A stretch of DNA of 26,867 nucleotides from a bacterium (GTDB lineage: Bacteria; Patescibacteriota; Saccharimonadia; Saccharimonadales; Saccharimonadaceae), in the NCBI GenBank assembly GCA_030428585.1, contig JAUIDL010000003.1:1-26867 (forward strand), written 5' to 3'. The position numbers and the translations under genes were made by a program. Under the pieces are notes generated by a model. The model made no database searches and was not told the DNA's origin. It saw only the letters and a program-made list of their open reading frames with translations. Of this stretch, positions 15,289-20,767 are shown piece by piece. Positions within the stretch are counted from its first letter, which is position 1, and every line of letters starts with the position of its first letter.

Positions 15289-15294
15289 AGGAGG
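15289..15294 (+). promoter_or_regulatory. Strong Shine-Dalgarno of the oxygenase gene
   Basis: A full AGGAGG lies 4 nt before the ATG at 15299. It fixes the start and marks this gene as leadered, unlike most neighbours. I see no convincing -10 of its own, so it may be read from the upstream gene. Confidence 0.7.
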
Positions 15295-15298
15295 ATAT

Positions 15299-16108
15299 AT
15301 GACGACACACTTAGAAACACTGGCAGCCAAGGGGGTTGCCCACGTACCGTACGAACCCGAGCTTCGTCAAGCCGTTGCGGACACACTGCAGCTATGGCAG
15401 GATTTTGTTGAACTGCCGCTGGAAGATAAACAGCATTACCTGGCGACAAAAGCATCAGATTGGTTGGGCTACGAAATCAAGGACGGTTCAGGTCCGCATG
15501 GCGACCGAAAGCAGAATTTTGACATTTCAGCTTCCTATCCTCAACCAGGATTAGACCAGGATCCATTTATTAAGAATAGTTACGAACTTAGTGTGGTGAT
15601 GGCGCAAAAGGCTCAGCAAGTTGCACAGGAAATAGGTGCTCAGTACGACATTGATCAACTGAAAACCATTAAGCTCGAAGATATCGAAGCCTTTGTCCGG
15701 TTTTTGTATTATCCGGGTCACCGTCAGGTCGGCGATTTGTTTGGCGAGCCTCATACCGATCAGAGTGGGATGACATTCCACTTAGCCGAAACCAGTGATG
15801 GTTGCGAGCGACTTGATCCAAAAACACGTGAGTGGTTGCCAATGCCGGTCGATGAGACTGAGGGGCTTTTGTTTGGAGCAATGCAGCTCCAATTATTGTC
15901 GAATGGGGAAATTCCTGCCTTGTGTCATCGAATTCGCACCAATCAAGAAACGGCGAGCGTCGGACGATATGCCGTTGTGTGTTTTGTCCGTTTTTTGGGC
16001 GATGTGCCGCTGTATGACAAAGACAAGCATGGCCGTTTGCAAGAAAGGACACCAGGTTTTAACTACGATCTTTCGACTGAGGAATTTGCAAAGCTTTTTA
16101 CTAAATAA
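15299..16108 (+). CDS. 2-oxoglutarate/Fe(II)-dependent oxygenase, isopenicillin N synthase-like
   Basis: The 269-residue protein resembles the IPNS/gibberellin-oxidase branch. It has an N-terminal helical part (VELPLEDKQHYL, SDWLGYEIKDG, KQNFDIS). The double-stranded beta-helix carries the iron facial triad as H-T-D in GEPHTDQSGMTFHL and the distal His in PALCHRIRT. A downstream Arg (VGRYAVV) can bind the 2OG carboxylate, but the usual R-x-S reads R-Y-A. Family members hydroxylate, desaturate or cyclise small molecules using O2 and 2-oxoglutarate. The substrate cannot be inferred. It follows the wHTH-Nudix gene at 67 nt, with an inverted repeat between them, so regulation by that protein is a reasonable hypothesis. 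Confidence 0.85.
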   Translation: MTTHLETLAAKGVAHVPYEPELRQAVADTLQLWQDFVELPLEDKQHYLATKASDWLGYEIKDGSGPHGDRKQNFDISASYPQPGLDQDPFIKNSYELSVVMAQKAQQVAQEIGAQYDIDQLKTIKLEDIEAFVRFLYYPGHRQVGDLFGEPHTDQSGMTFHLAETSDGCERLDPKTREWLPMPVDETEGLLFGAMQLQLLSNGEIPALCHRIRTNQETASVGRYAVVCFVRFLGDVPLYDKDKHGRLQERTPGFNYDLSTEEFAKLFTK

Positions 16109-16139
16109 GCTGCTCGTCTATTGATTCAAACTTGAAAAG

Positions 16140-16157
16140 ATGCTTAAGTATAAGCAT
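16140..16157 (+). promoter_or_regulatory. Hairpin abutting the start of the membrane-protein gene
   Basis: ATGCTTA (16140-16146) and TAAGCAT (16151-16157) form a 7-bp stem with a 4-nt loop, ending two bases before the ATG at 16159. The loop and right arm contain TATAAG (16149-16154), but that is too close to the ATG (4 nt) for a normal -10. TTGATT at 16121 with TTAAGT at 16144 (17-nt spacing) is a weak alternative promoter. Confidence 0.4.
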
Positions 16158-16158
16158 T

Positions 16159-16743
16159 ATGACAAAGCGCTCAAAATCTTCTCGAAAAAACAAATCTAAC
16201 TTTCCGCTCTCGACTGCGGTGATAGCCTACGGCTTCTTCTCGTTCCTGGCAATCCTCGTCCTATTCGTTGTGGCCATTTATCAAGATCGTCAAATTCAGT
16301 CGTTAGCCAAAGAAGACTTTAACCAGTCAGCTAGTGCTGCGCTGGCCGAGCAATATCGAAGTCTTTCTGTTGACGCAACGGGTAACCGCGCCTATGCAAG
16401 TGACGCACGGGTTGGCTTTGTGAATACGAACAATACCTCAACAGTGCTGTACCGACACGATGCGAATACCGCGTCATCAACCAAAGATGTCATTTTGATG
16501 GTATCGAACCGCGACTTAGTTGGAAATCTACAATTTGGGGCTGACGGTACATGTTACAACCCATATATCGTCACGATTGAGAGCGATCCATATCAAGGTT
16601 ATGAAAAAGTTGCTACCAAGCAACTCCAAGATGGTCGTGATGTCGTCATCTATGAGTCAACCGCCAAGGACTGTGCTTACTTTGTTGACGGCACGACTGG
16701 CAAAGCAATTATGACTATGCTTCGATCTGTACAGAGCTACTAA
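16159..16743 (+). CDS. Single-pass membrane protein of unknown function
   Basis: I do not recognise a family. The 194-residue protein has a basic cytoplasmic N-terminus (MTKRSKSSRKNKSN), one membrane helix at about 19-41 and an extracytoplasmic domain of about 150 residues. That domain has two cysteines (in GTCYNPY and KDCAYF) that could form a disulphide. The layout resembles a pilin-minor-like or sortase-free anchored protein, but no prepilin signal is present. A frame-compatible TTG at 16132 gives nine more residues. The ATG at 16159 gives a better basic N-terminus. Its TAA stop overlaps the rarA stop on the other strand by 4 nt (CTAA). No terminator separates the two. Confidence 0.7.
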   Translation: MTKRSKSSRKNKSNFPLSTAVIAYGFFSFLAILVLFVVAIYQDRQIQSLAKEDFNQSASAALAEQYRSLSVDATGNRAYASDARVGFVNTNNTSTVLYRHDANTASSTKDVILMVSNRDLVGNLQFGADGTCYNPYIVTIESDPYQGYEKVATKQLQDGRDVVIYESTAKDCAYFVDGTTGKAIMTMLRSVQSY

Positions 16744-17912
16744 AAAATCCTCTGATCCTTTAACTCGTCTGGCAAAAAACCTTTGTCGTGTTTAAAGTCG
16801 GCTTTCCATTGGTAATCTTTGCCATAACCCAAGTCTTTCATGAGTTTCGTCGGAGCGTTACGGATGTGTAACGGAACGGGTGCTTCGTTGTATTGTTTGG
16901 CGAGCGACATTGCTCGACCCATGGCGTCGGTTGTGGCACGTGACTTTTCGCTTTTGGCAAGAGCACTGGCGACGTGGAATAAAATATAGCTGGATTCTGG
17001 CATGCCAATTCGTTCGACGGCTTGAAAAGCATTCAAGGCGAGACCCAGCGCACCATTCCCAGCCAAGCCGATATCTTCAGACGCAAATATGACCATGCGA
17101 CGGGCGATAAATTTTGGATCTTCGCCGGCGTCAATCATTCTTGCTAGGTAGTATAGTGTCGCATCGACATCGCTGCCACGCATGCTTTTTATGAAAGCAC
17201 TGATAACGTCGTAGTGCATGTCGCCATGCTTGTCGTAGCCAGGCAGGCGTTTTTGTGCGGCCGACTTGACAGTTTCGATGGTGACTTTTTTCGCCATGCC
17301 GAGCGCCAGTTCTAAGTTACCTAACGCTACCCGAGCATCGCCACCCGAAAGTTCCGCGATGTAATCGAGAGCTTTGTCGTCAATGCGTTTCTCGACTTTT
17401 TCAGTTTTTACCGCATGCTGCAAAATCGCTATGATGTCGTCTTTGGTGTGAGATTCGAGAACCAAGACACGACTCCGACTCAGGAGCGGCGTAATTACTT
17501 CAAAACTTGGGTTCTCGGTTGTTGCGCCAATCAACGTAATCAGTCCTGACTCGACGTGCGGCAAAAAGGCGTCTTGCTGGGCTTTGTTAAAGCGGTGGAT
17601 TTCATCGACGAATAGAATGGTACGCAGTTGCAAGTTCCAGTTCTGGCGAGCATGTTCGACGATGCGCTCGACATCTTTTTTACCACTGGTGACGGCAGAT
17701 ATTTCGATGAATTCAGCATTTACTTCCTTGGCAATAATGCGCGCCAAGGTTGTTTTGCCACTGCCGGGTGGCCCCCATAAAATCAAACTGACCGGTTCAC
17801 GGTTTTTGACAATTTGACGCAGGATCTCTTTGTCGCCCAACAGGTGGGTTTGGCCAATCACCTCATCCAAGGTCTGCGGGCGCATACGCTCGGCTAGTGG
17901 TACTCTCTCCAT
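16740..17912 (-). CDS. rarA: Replication-associated recombination protein RarA/MgsA (AAA+ ATPase)
   Basis: The 390-residue protein has the RarA start MERVPLAERMRPQTLDEVIGQTHLLG, Walker A GPPGSGKTT, Walker B ILFVDEIHRFNKAQQD and sensor 1 GATTENPSFEV. The C-terminal tetramerisation/clamp-loader-like region contains KSMRGSDVDATLYYLARMIDAGEDP. RarA acts at stalled replication forks and is related to clamp-loader subunits and eukaryotic WRNIP1. The open frame extends to 17981. The extra 23 residues (rich in Ile, Ser and Asn) would lie upstream of the -10, so the ATG at 17912, 6 nt after TATAAT, is the start. The length matches the family. It diverges from the slipin gene through a shared -10. Confidence 0.95.
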   Translation of the reverse strand: MERVPLAERMRPQTLDEVIGQTHLLGDKEILRQIVKNREPVSLILWGPPGSGKTTLARIIAKEVNAEFIEISAVTSGKKDVERIVEHARQNWNLQLRTILFVDEIHRFNKAQQDAFLPHVESGLITLIGATTENPSFEVITPLLSRSRVLVLESHTKDDIIAILQHAVKTEKVEKRIDDKALDYIAELSGGDARVALGNLELALGMAKKVTIETVKSAAQKRLPGYDKHGDMHYDVISAFIKSMRGSDVDATLYYLARMIDAGEDPKFIARRMVIFASEDIGLAGNGALGLALNAFQAVERIGMPESSYILFHVASALAKSEKSRATTDAMGRAMSLAKQYNEAPVPLHIRNAPTKLMKDLGYGKDYQWKADFKHDKGFLPDELKDQRIF

Positions 17913-17918
17913 ATTTCT

Positions 17919-17926
17919 ATTATAAT
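17919..17926. promoter_or_regulatory. Palindromic bidirectional -10 (rarA / slipin)
   Basis: ATTATAAT is its own reverse complement. On the minus strand TATAAT occupies 17924-17919, 6 nt before the rarA ATG. On the plus strand TATAAT occupies 17921-17926, giving a leader of about 20 nt for the slipin gene. The minus strand also has TTTCCT 17 nt upstream as a weak -35. One symmetric element may thus drive both genes. Confidence 0.7.
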
Positions 17927-17937
17927 TGAGATAGTTA

Positions 17938-17944
17938 GAGGAGG
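17938..17944 (+). promoter_or_regulatory. Shine-Dalgarno of the slipin gene
   Basis: GAGGAGG lies 8 nt before the ATG at 17953. It contrasts with the leaderless rarA start read from the same -10. Confidence 0.75.
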
Positions 17945-17952
17945 AAAACAGT

Positions 17953-18699
17953 ATGGACTTTATTTTTTGGATTATTATCATCGGGGTTGCGATTTTTATC
18001 CTAAGCGGGCTGAAGGTGATTAATCAATATCAACGCGGGGTTGTGTTGACCCTCGGTCGGTTTACTGGTGTGCGCCAACCTGGCCTGCGGATTGTGGTAC
18101 CGATTTTCCAGACGATGACACGGGTGGATGTCCGTTCGACACCAATCGATGTAGCGAAGCAGGAGGTTATTACCAAAGATAACGTGACAGTTGGCGTCGA
18201 TGCAATTGTCTATTTCCGCGTCATTGATCCAAAAAAAGCCGTACTCGAAACAGTTAACTACGTCTATGCGACTAGTCAGTTTGCGCAGGCGGCACTACGT
18301 GACGTCACGGGTAACTTTGAACTCGACGATTTGCTGGCAAAACGAGAAGAGGTCAGCCTGCGGATTAAAGAAATCGTTGACGCCGAAACCGACAAATGGG
18401 GTATCGACGTTGAAAACGTCAAATTGCAAAACATCGAGCTCCCGGCTGATATGAAGCGAGCGATGGCCAAGCAAGCCGAAGCCGAGCGAGAACGCCGTGC
18501 CAACATTATCGGTGCCGACGGTGAAAAAGCTGCCGCCAAAGCCATGGCCGAAGCCGCCGAAATCTTGGCCCACGTCCCAGCTGCGATTCAACTCCGAACG
18601 TTGAACACGCTAGAGCGCATTAGCACCGAGCCAAGTCAAAAGACAACCTTCTTGTTTCCAATCGAGCTGATCGATGCCCTGCGTGGCGGCAAGAAATAA
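17953..18699 (+). CDS. SPFH/band 7 protein, slipin (stomatin-like)
   Basis: The 248-residue protein has one N-terminal membrane helix (about 3-21). The stomatin signature follows: VINQYQRGVVLTLGRFTGVRQPGLRIVVP, VDVRSTPIDVAKQEVITKDNVTVGVDAIVYFRV. An Ala/Glu-rich coiled coil at 175-215 (AKQAEAERERRANIIGADGEKAAAKAMAEAAE) is typical of slipin oligomers. Slipins form membrane-bound ring scaffolds in functional microdomains. They are often paired with a NfeD-type partner, which is not present here. The gene has a clear GAGGAGG leader. It is followed by the tRNA-Phe promoter within 2 nt of the stop codon. Confidence 0.93.
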   Translation: MDFIFWIIIIGVAIFILSGLKVINQYQRGVVLTLGRFTGVRQPGLRIVVPIFQTMTRVDVRSTPIDVAKQEVITKDNVTVGVDAIVYFRVIDPKKAVLETVNYVYATSQFAQAALRDVTGNFELDDLLAKREEVSLRIKEIVDAETDKWGIDVENVKLQNIELPADMKRAMAKQAEAERERRANIIGADGEKAAAKAMAEAAEILAHVPAAIQLRTLNTLERISTEPSQKTTFLFPIELIDALRGGKK

Positions 18700-18700
18700 C

Positions 18701-18729
18701 TTGTCATAACCTCTGACCTCTAGTAAAAT
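18701..18729 (+). promoter_or_regulatory. Promoter of the tRNA-Phe/tRNA-Gly unit
   Basis: TTGTCA (18701-18706; 5/6), a 17-nt spacer and TAAAAT (18724-18729; 5/6) predict a start near 18736, just before the partial tRNA-Phe copy. That copy should therefore be part of the tRNA precursor transcript. Confidence 0.75.
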
Positions 18730-18742
18730 GGATAGAGTTCAA

Positions 18743-18820
18743 TGGTGTGGCTCTTTAGCTCGTTGCTGCGAAGCAGTACCGAAGATAATAGTAGAGCAGA
18801 GGCCTGAGGCCTCTCACCAC
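18743..18820 (+). pseudogene. Partial tRNA-Phe copy with insertion in the D-loop
   Basis: GTGTGGCTCTTTAGCTC (18745-18761) repeats 18828-18844 exactly, and GTAGAGCAGAGGCCTGA (18791-18807) repeats 18850-18866 exactly. Between them, 29 nt (18762-18790) replace the 5 nt AGTTG. They include TGCT-GCGA-AGCA, a stem with a GNRA-type loop. After the anticodon region the copy diverges into GGCCTCT, which pairs with AGAGGCC across a TGA loop (18798-18814). TGGTG (18743-18747) pairs with CACCA (18815-18819) and closes the whole. There is no T-arm, so it cannot be a working tRNA. It could be a degenerate duplicate or a folded leader element. Confidence 0.85.
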
Positions 18821-18831
18821 GAACATTGTGT

Positions 18832-18907
18832 GGCTCTTTAGCTCAGTTGGTAGAGCAGAGGCCTGAAGAGCCTTGTGTCCCCAGTTCGAGTCTGGGAGGA
18901 GCCACCA
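18832..18907 (+). tRNA. tRNA-Phe (anticodon GAA)
   Basis: Acceptor GGCTCTT/AGGAGCC has one wobble pair. The D-loop AGTTGGTA keeps G18-G19. The anticodon stem GAGGC/GCCTT closes CTGAAGA with GAA at 18865-18867. The T-loop is TTCGAGT and CCA is encoded. The length is 76 nt. Confidence 0.96.
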
Positions 18908-18922
18908 GAATATACAATACAC

Positions 18923-18998
18923 GCGGGTGTAGCTCAGCTGTTAGAGCGCTTCCTTGCCATGGAAGAGGCCCAGGGTTAGAGTCCCTGTACCCGCACCA
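18923..18998 (+). tRNA. tRNA-Gly (anticodon GCC) with U19:A56 in place of G19:C56
   Basis: The acceptor GCGGGTG/TACCCGC, the D-stem, and the anticodon stem CTTCC/GGAAG (loop TTGCCAT, anticodon at 18956-18958) are all intact. So are the T-stem CAGGG/CCCTG and the encoded CCA. The D-loop AGCTGTTA keeps G18 (18940) but has T at position 19 (18941). The T-loop TTAGAGT has A at position 56 (18978). The other three tRNAs in the window all keep G19 and C56. Confidence 0.95.
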
Positions 18999-19036
18999 CA
19001 GAAAAGGCCGGTCACTATGACCGGTTTTTTCTGTGG
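18997..19036 (+). terminator. Strong terminator after tRNA-Gly
   Basis: CCGGTCA (19008-19014), loop CTA and TGACCGG (19018-19024) are followed by six T. CACAGAAAA upstream and TTTTCTGTG downstream extend the stem, and the left arm begins inside the tRNA CCA end. Confidence 0.92.
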
Positions 19037-19056
19037 TTTAAGGTATCGTGCTGTAG

Positions 19057-19146
19057 CCCTGGGCCTCTTCAGAGAAGAAAATAGCCCAGGGTAAAACCCG
19101 CCGCGAGCTTCAGCGAGCTAGGGTTAGAGTCCCTGTACCCGCACCA
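19057..19146 (+). pseudogene. Partial tRNA-Gly copy: 3' end plus antisense segment
   Basis: Bases 19120-19146 repeat the last 27 nt of tRNA-Gly exactly (T-arm, acceptor 3' strand and CCA), including the unusual A56. Upstream, CCCTGGGCCTCTTC (19057-19070) is the exact reverse complement of tRNA-Gly 18962-18975. GCCCAGGG (19084-19091) repeats it in sense and pairs with 19057-19064. A GCGAGC direct repeat lies between. There is no 5' acceptor strand, so it is not a functional tRNA. It may be an attachment-site-like scar, a decayed duplicate or a structured RNA. Confidence 0.8.
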
Positions 19147-19153
19147 AACAAAC

Positions 19154-19175
19154 AACGTCCATCCGGGCGTTTTTT
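19154..19175 (+). terminator. Terminator after the partial tRNA-Gly copy
   Basis: AACGTCC (19154-19160), loop ATCC and GGGCGTT (19165-19171) run into a T-tract to 19175. The stem has 7 bp with one G-T pair. It ends one or two bases before the next gene's extended -10. Confidence 0.82.
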
Positions 19176-19189
19176 GATATCATGAACAC
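19175..19189 (+). promoter_or_regulatory. Extended -10 of the DUF1801 gene, leaderless
   Basis: TGA-TATCAT (19175-19183) is followed by exactly 6 nt and the ATG at 19190. The TG arises at the end of the preceding terminator T-tract. Confidence 0.6.
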
Positions 19190-19579
19190 ATGACTGATAA
19201 ACTAGCGCCTGAACAAATCGACGACATTATCGCTCAGTATCAAGGTTGGCAACGAGATTTGCTTGTGCAGCTTAGGTGTATTATTACGAACGCCGCGCCC
19301 GAAATCATCGAAGAAGTGAAATGGAAAATGCCAAGCAACCCGATAGGCTTGCCGGTTTTTTCTCACAATGGGATTGTCTGCATTATCCAAACGTTCAAAA
19401 ACGATATCAAGCTCGTATTTTTCAAAGGTGCATTCTTGTCTGACCCGCACAAACTGTTTAATGCTCGGCTAAAAAGCTCTACTGACCGAGCTATAGAGTT
19501 TCACGAGGGCGATGCGGTCGACGAAGACGGTATTAAGGATTTGGTGGTTCGGGCTGTCGATTATAACGGTCGTTCTTAG
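19190..19579 (+). CDS. DUF1801 (YdhG-like) domain protein
   Basis: The 129-residue cytoplasmic protein shows the DUF1801 pattern. A helix precedes LRCIITNAAPEIIEEVKWKMPSNPIGLPVFSHNGIVCIIQTFKNDIKLVFFKGAFLSDP. The E-x-x-K-W-x-x-P and K-x-V-x-L-x-F-x-x-G blocks are the family's marks. Biochemical function is unknown for most members; some are called iron-chaperone-like (frataxin-fold), but that cannot be shown here. It begins a run of small genes with individual leaderless promoters (19190-23040). Confidence 0.82.
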   Translation: MTDKLAPEQIDDIIAQYQGWQRDLLVQLRCIITNAAPEIIEEVKWKMPSNPIGLPVFSHNGIVCIIQTFKNDIKLVFFKGAFLSDPHKLFNARLKSSTDRAIEFHEGDAVDEDGIKDLVVRAVDYNGRS

Positions 19580-19620
19580 TATGGTCTCGTTTTGAGTGTT
19601 CATATCTTTATCATGAATTC

Positions 19621-19635
19621 TGCTATGCTATGTCT
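19621..19635 (+). promoter_or_regulatory. Extended -10 of the hydrolase gene, leaderless
   Basis: TGC-TATGCT (19621-19629) is followed by 6 nt and the ATG at 19636. An in-frame ATG at 19630 abuts the -10 and would lie upstream of the expected transcript start. Confidence 0.6.
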
Positions 19636-20211
19636 ATGAAGAAAGCAGTTTTCCTCCACGGTACCGACGGATCGCCAACTGATCACTGGTTTCCGTGGCT
19701 TCAGAAGAAACTAGTAGAAAACGGGTATCAGGTTTTTGCACCAACGTTGCCAGAAAATCACACGCCAAACCGAGATACCTATGAATCGTTTTTAAAGAAC
19801 GCAGATTGGGATTTTACTGACAACCTACTTGTTGGGCATTCTTCCGGAACTACCACAATTCTGAACCTATTGATGGCGGATTGGTTTCCAAACGTCAAAG
19901 CTTCGGTCCTGGTTGGTACTTTTTTGAACGAAGACCTGTTGGACGGGCAAGAGTGGTATGAGCCTGGTCAATTCGATGGCTTATTTGTACAGGACTTTGA
20001 TATCGGAAAAATTAAACAAAAATGTCCAGAATTTATTTTTGTGCACGGCGATAATGACCATGCTTGCAGTTATAACGATGCGAAAGACTTTTCTGATCAA
20101 GTTGGGGGTGATTTCATTACGATAAAGAATGGTGCGCACCTAAGCGGTAGTTCTGGTATTACTGAGATATCAGAGATGGTTGAGGCGTTGGATCAAAAAG
20201 GTTTGCTGTAA
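19636..20211 (+). CDS. RBBP9/YdeN-type alpha/beta hydrolase
   Basis: The 191-residue protein has the small RBBP9-like serine hydrolase plan: MKKAVFLHGTDGSPTDHWFPWLQKKL, nucleophile elbow VGHSSGT, catalytic Asp in VHGDNDHACSY and His in NGAHLSG. The Asp and His lie in the positions typical of the family. The natural substrates of such hydrolases are mostly unknown. An upstream ATG at 19630 adds three residues (MSM). The ATG at 19636 is preferred because it has the 6-nt spacing to the -10 and the usual M-K-K start. It is flanked by the DUF1801 and PNPOx-like genes, each with its own promoter. Confidence 0.87.
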   Translation: MKKAVFLHGTDGSPTDHWFPWLQKKLVENGYQVFAPTLPENHTPNRDTYESFLKNADWDFTDNLLVGHSSGTTTILNLLMADWFPNVKASVLVGTFLNEDLLDGQEWYEPGQFDGLFVQDFDIGKIKQKCPEFIFVHGDNDHACSYNDAKDFSDQVGGDFITIKNGAHLSGSSGITEISEMVEALDQKGLL

Positions 20212-20230
20212 AGCAGGTATTCTATACTGA

Positions 20231-20245
20231 TGCTATGATAAATCT
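20231..20245 (+). promoter_or_regulatory. Extended -10 of the first PNPOx-like gene, leaderless
   Basis: TGC-TATGAT (20231-20239), then 6 nt, then the ATG at 20246. Confidence 0.65.
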
Positions 20246-20746
20246 ATGAACGAAAACTACACCCACCGAGCTGCTGAGATACTCAACACGATTCGTTATG
20301 CAACGCTTGCGACCGTTACACAAGATGGTCGGCCATGGAATAGCCCAGTCGCGCATGAAATAGATACGAACCTGACGATTTATTGGATATCCGACAAAGA
20401 AAATCAACATTCAAGAAATGTGGCACATAATCATAAGGTATTTATCGTCATTTACGACAGCACGGTTCCTGAAGGTGAGGGTGAGGGAGTCTATATCGAC
20501 GCCGAGGTAAGCGAGCTGACCGATCCAGAAGAAATCTTGCATGTCCGCCGATTAAAAAAGGGCGAAGATTACCAACCGCAGGACGGAGAGTTCCTTGGCG
20601 ACGCGGTGCGACGAATTTATAAAGCGGTTCCAAGAGCGATATGGATGAATGATGCGGAAATGAAAGATGGTGTGTTTGTACGTGATTATAAAGTTGAGCT
20701 TGATATACATGCTGTTGCAGAGCTGTTTAAACAGCAGCGCCACTAG
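20246..20746 (+). CDS. Pyridoxamine 5'-phosphate oxidase-family flavin-binding protein
   Basis: The 166-residue protein matches the split-barrel PNPOx-like fold. The start AAEILNTIRYATLATVTQDGRPWNSPVAHEID is the typical first strand pair. It is followed by IYWISDKENQHSRNVAHNHKVFIVIYDS, the FMN-contacting stretch of the family. Members bind FMN or F420 and act in varied reductions or oxidations. True PNPOx activity is not implied, because the C-terminal PNPOx dimerisation region is absent. A second PNPOx-like gene lies 0.9 kb downstream, with an aldo/keto reductase between them. The leaderless start fits the family N-terminus. Confidence 0.87.
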   Translation: MNENYTHRAAEILNTIRYATLATVTQDGRPWNSPVAHEIDTNLTIYWISDKENQHSRNVAHNHKVFIVIYDSTVPEGEGEGVYIDAEVSELTDPEEILHVRRLKKGEDYQPQDGEFLGDAVRRIYKAVPRAIWMNDAEMKDGVFVRDYKVELDIHAVAELFKQQRH

Positions 20747-20752
20747 AGTATC

Positions 20753-20767
20753 TGCTAGGATAGATAT
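20753..20767 (+). promoter_or_regulatory. Extended -10 of the aldo/keto reductase gene, leaderless
   Basis: TGC-TAGGAT (20753-20761), then 6 nt, then the ATG at 20768. The hexamer matches the consensus in four of six positions, so the upstream TGC is likely to matter. Confidence 0.55.

Noticed and set aside
17913..17981. 23-residue N-terminal extension of RarA
   Set aside because: It overlaps the divergent promoter and the slipin start; MERVPLAERMRP is the usual RarA start.
18743..18820. Second functional tRNA-Phe, or an intron-bearing tRNA-Phe
   Set aside because: There is no 3' half, T-arm or acceptor 3' strand belonging to this copy, and the downstream copy is complete by itself.
18826..19020. 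64-codon open frame across tRNA-Phe and tRNA-Gly
   Set aside because: It lies wholly over two intact tRNA genes and a terminator; no protein-like features.
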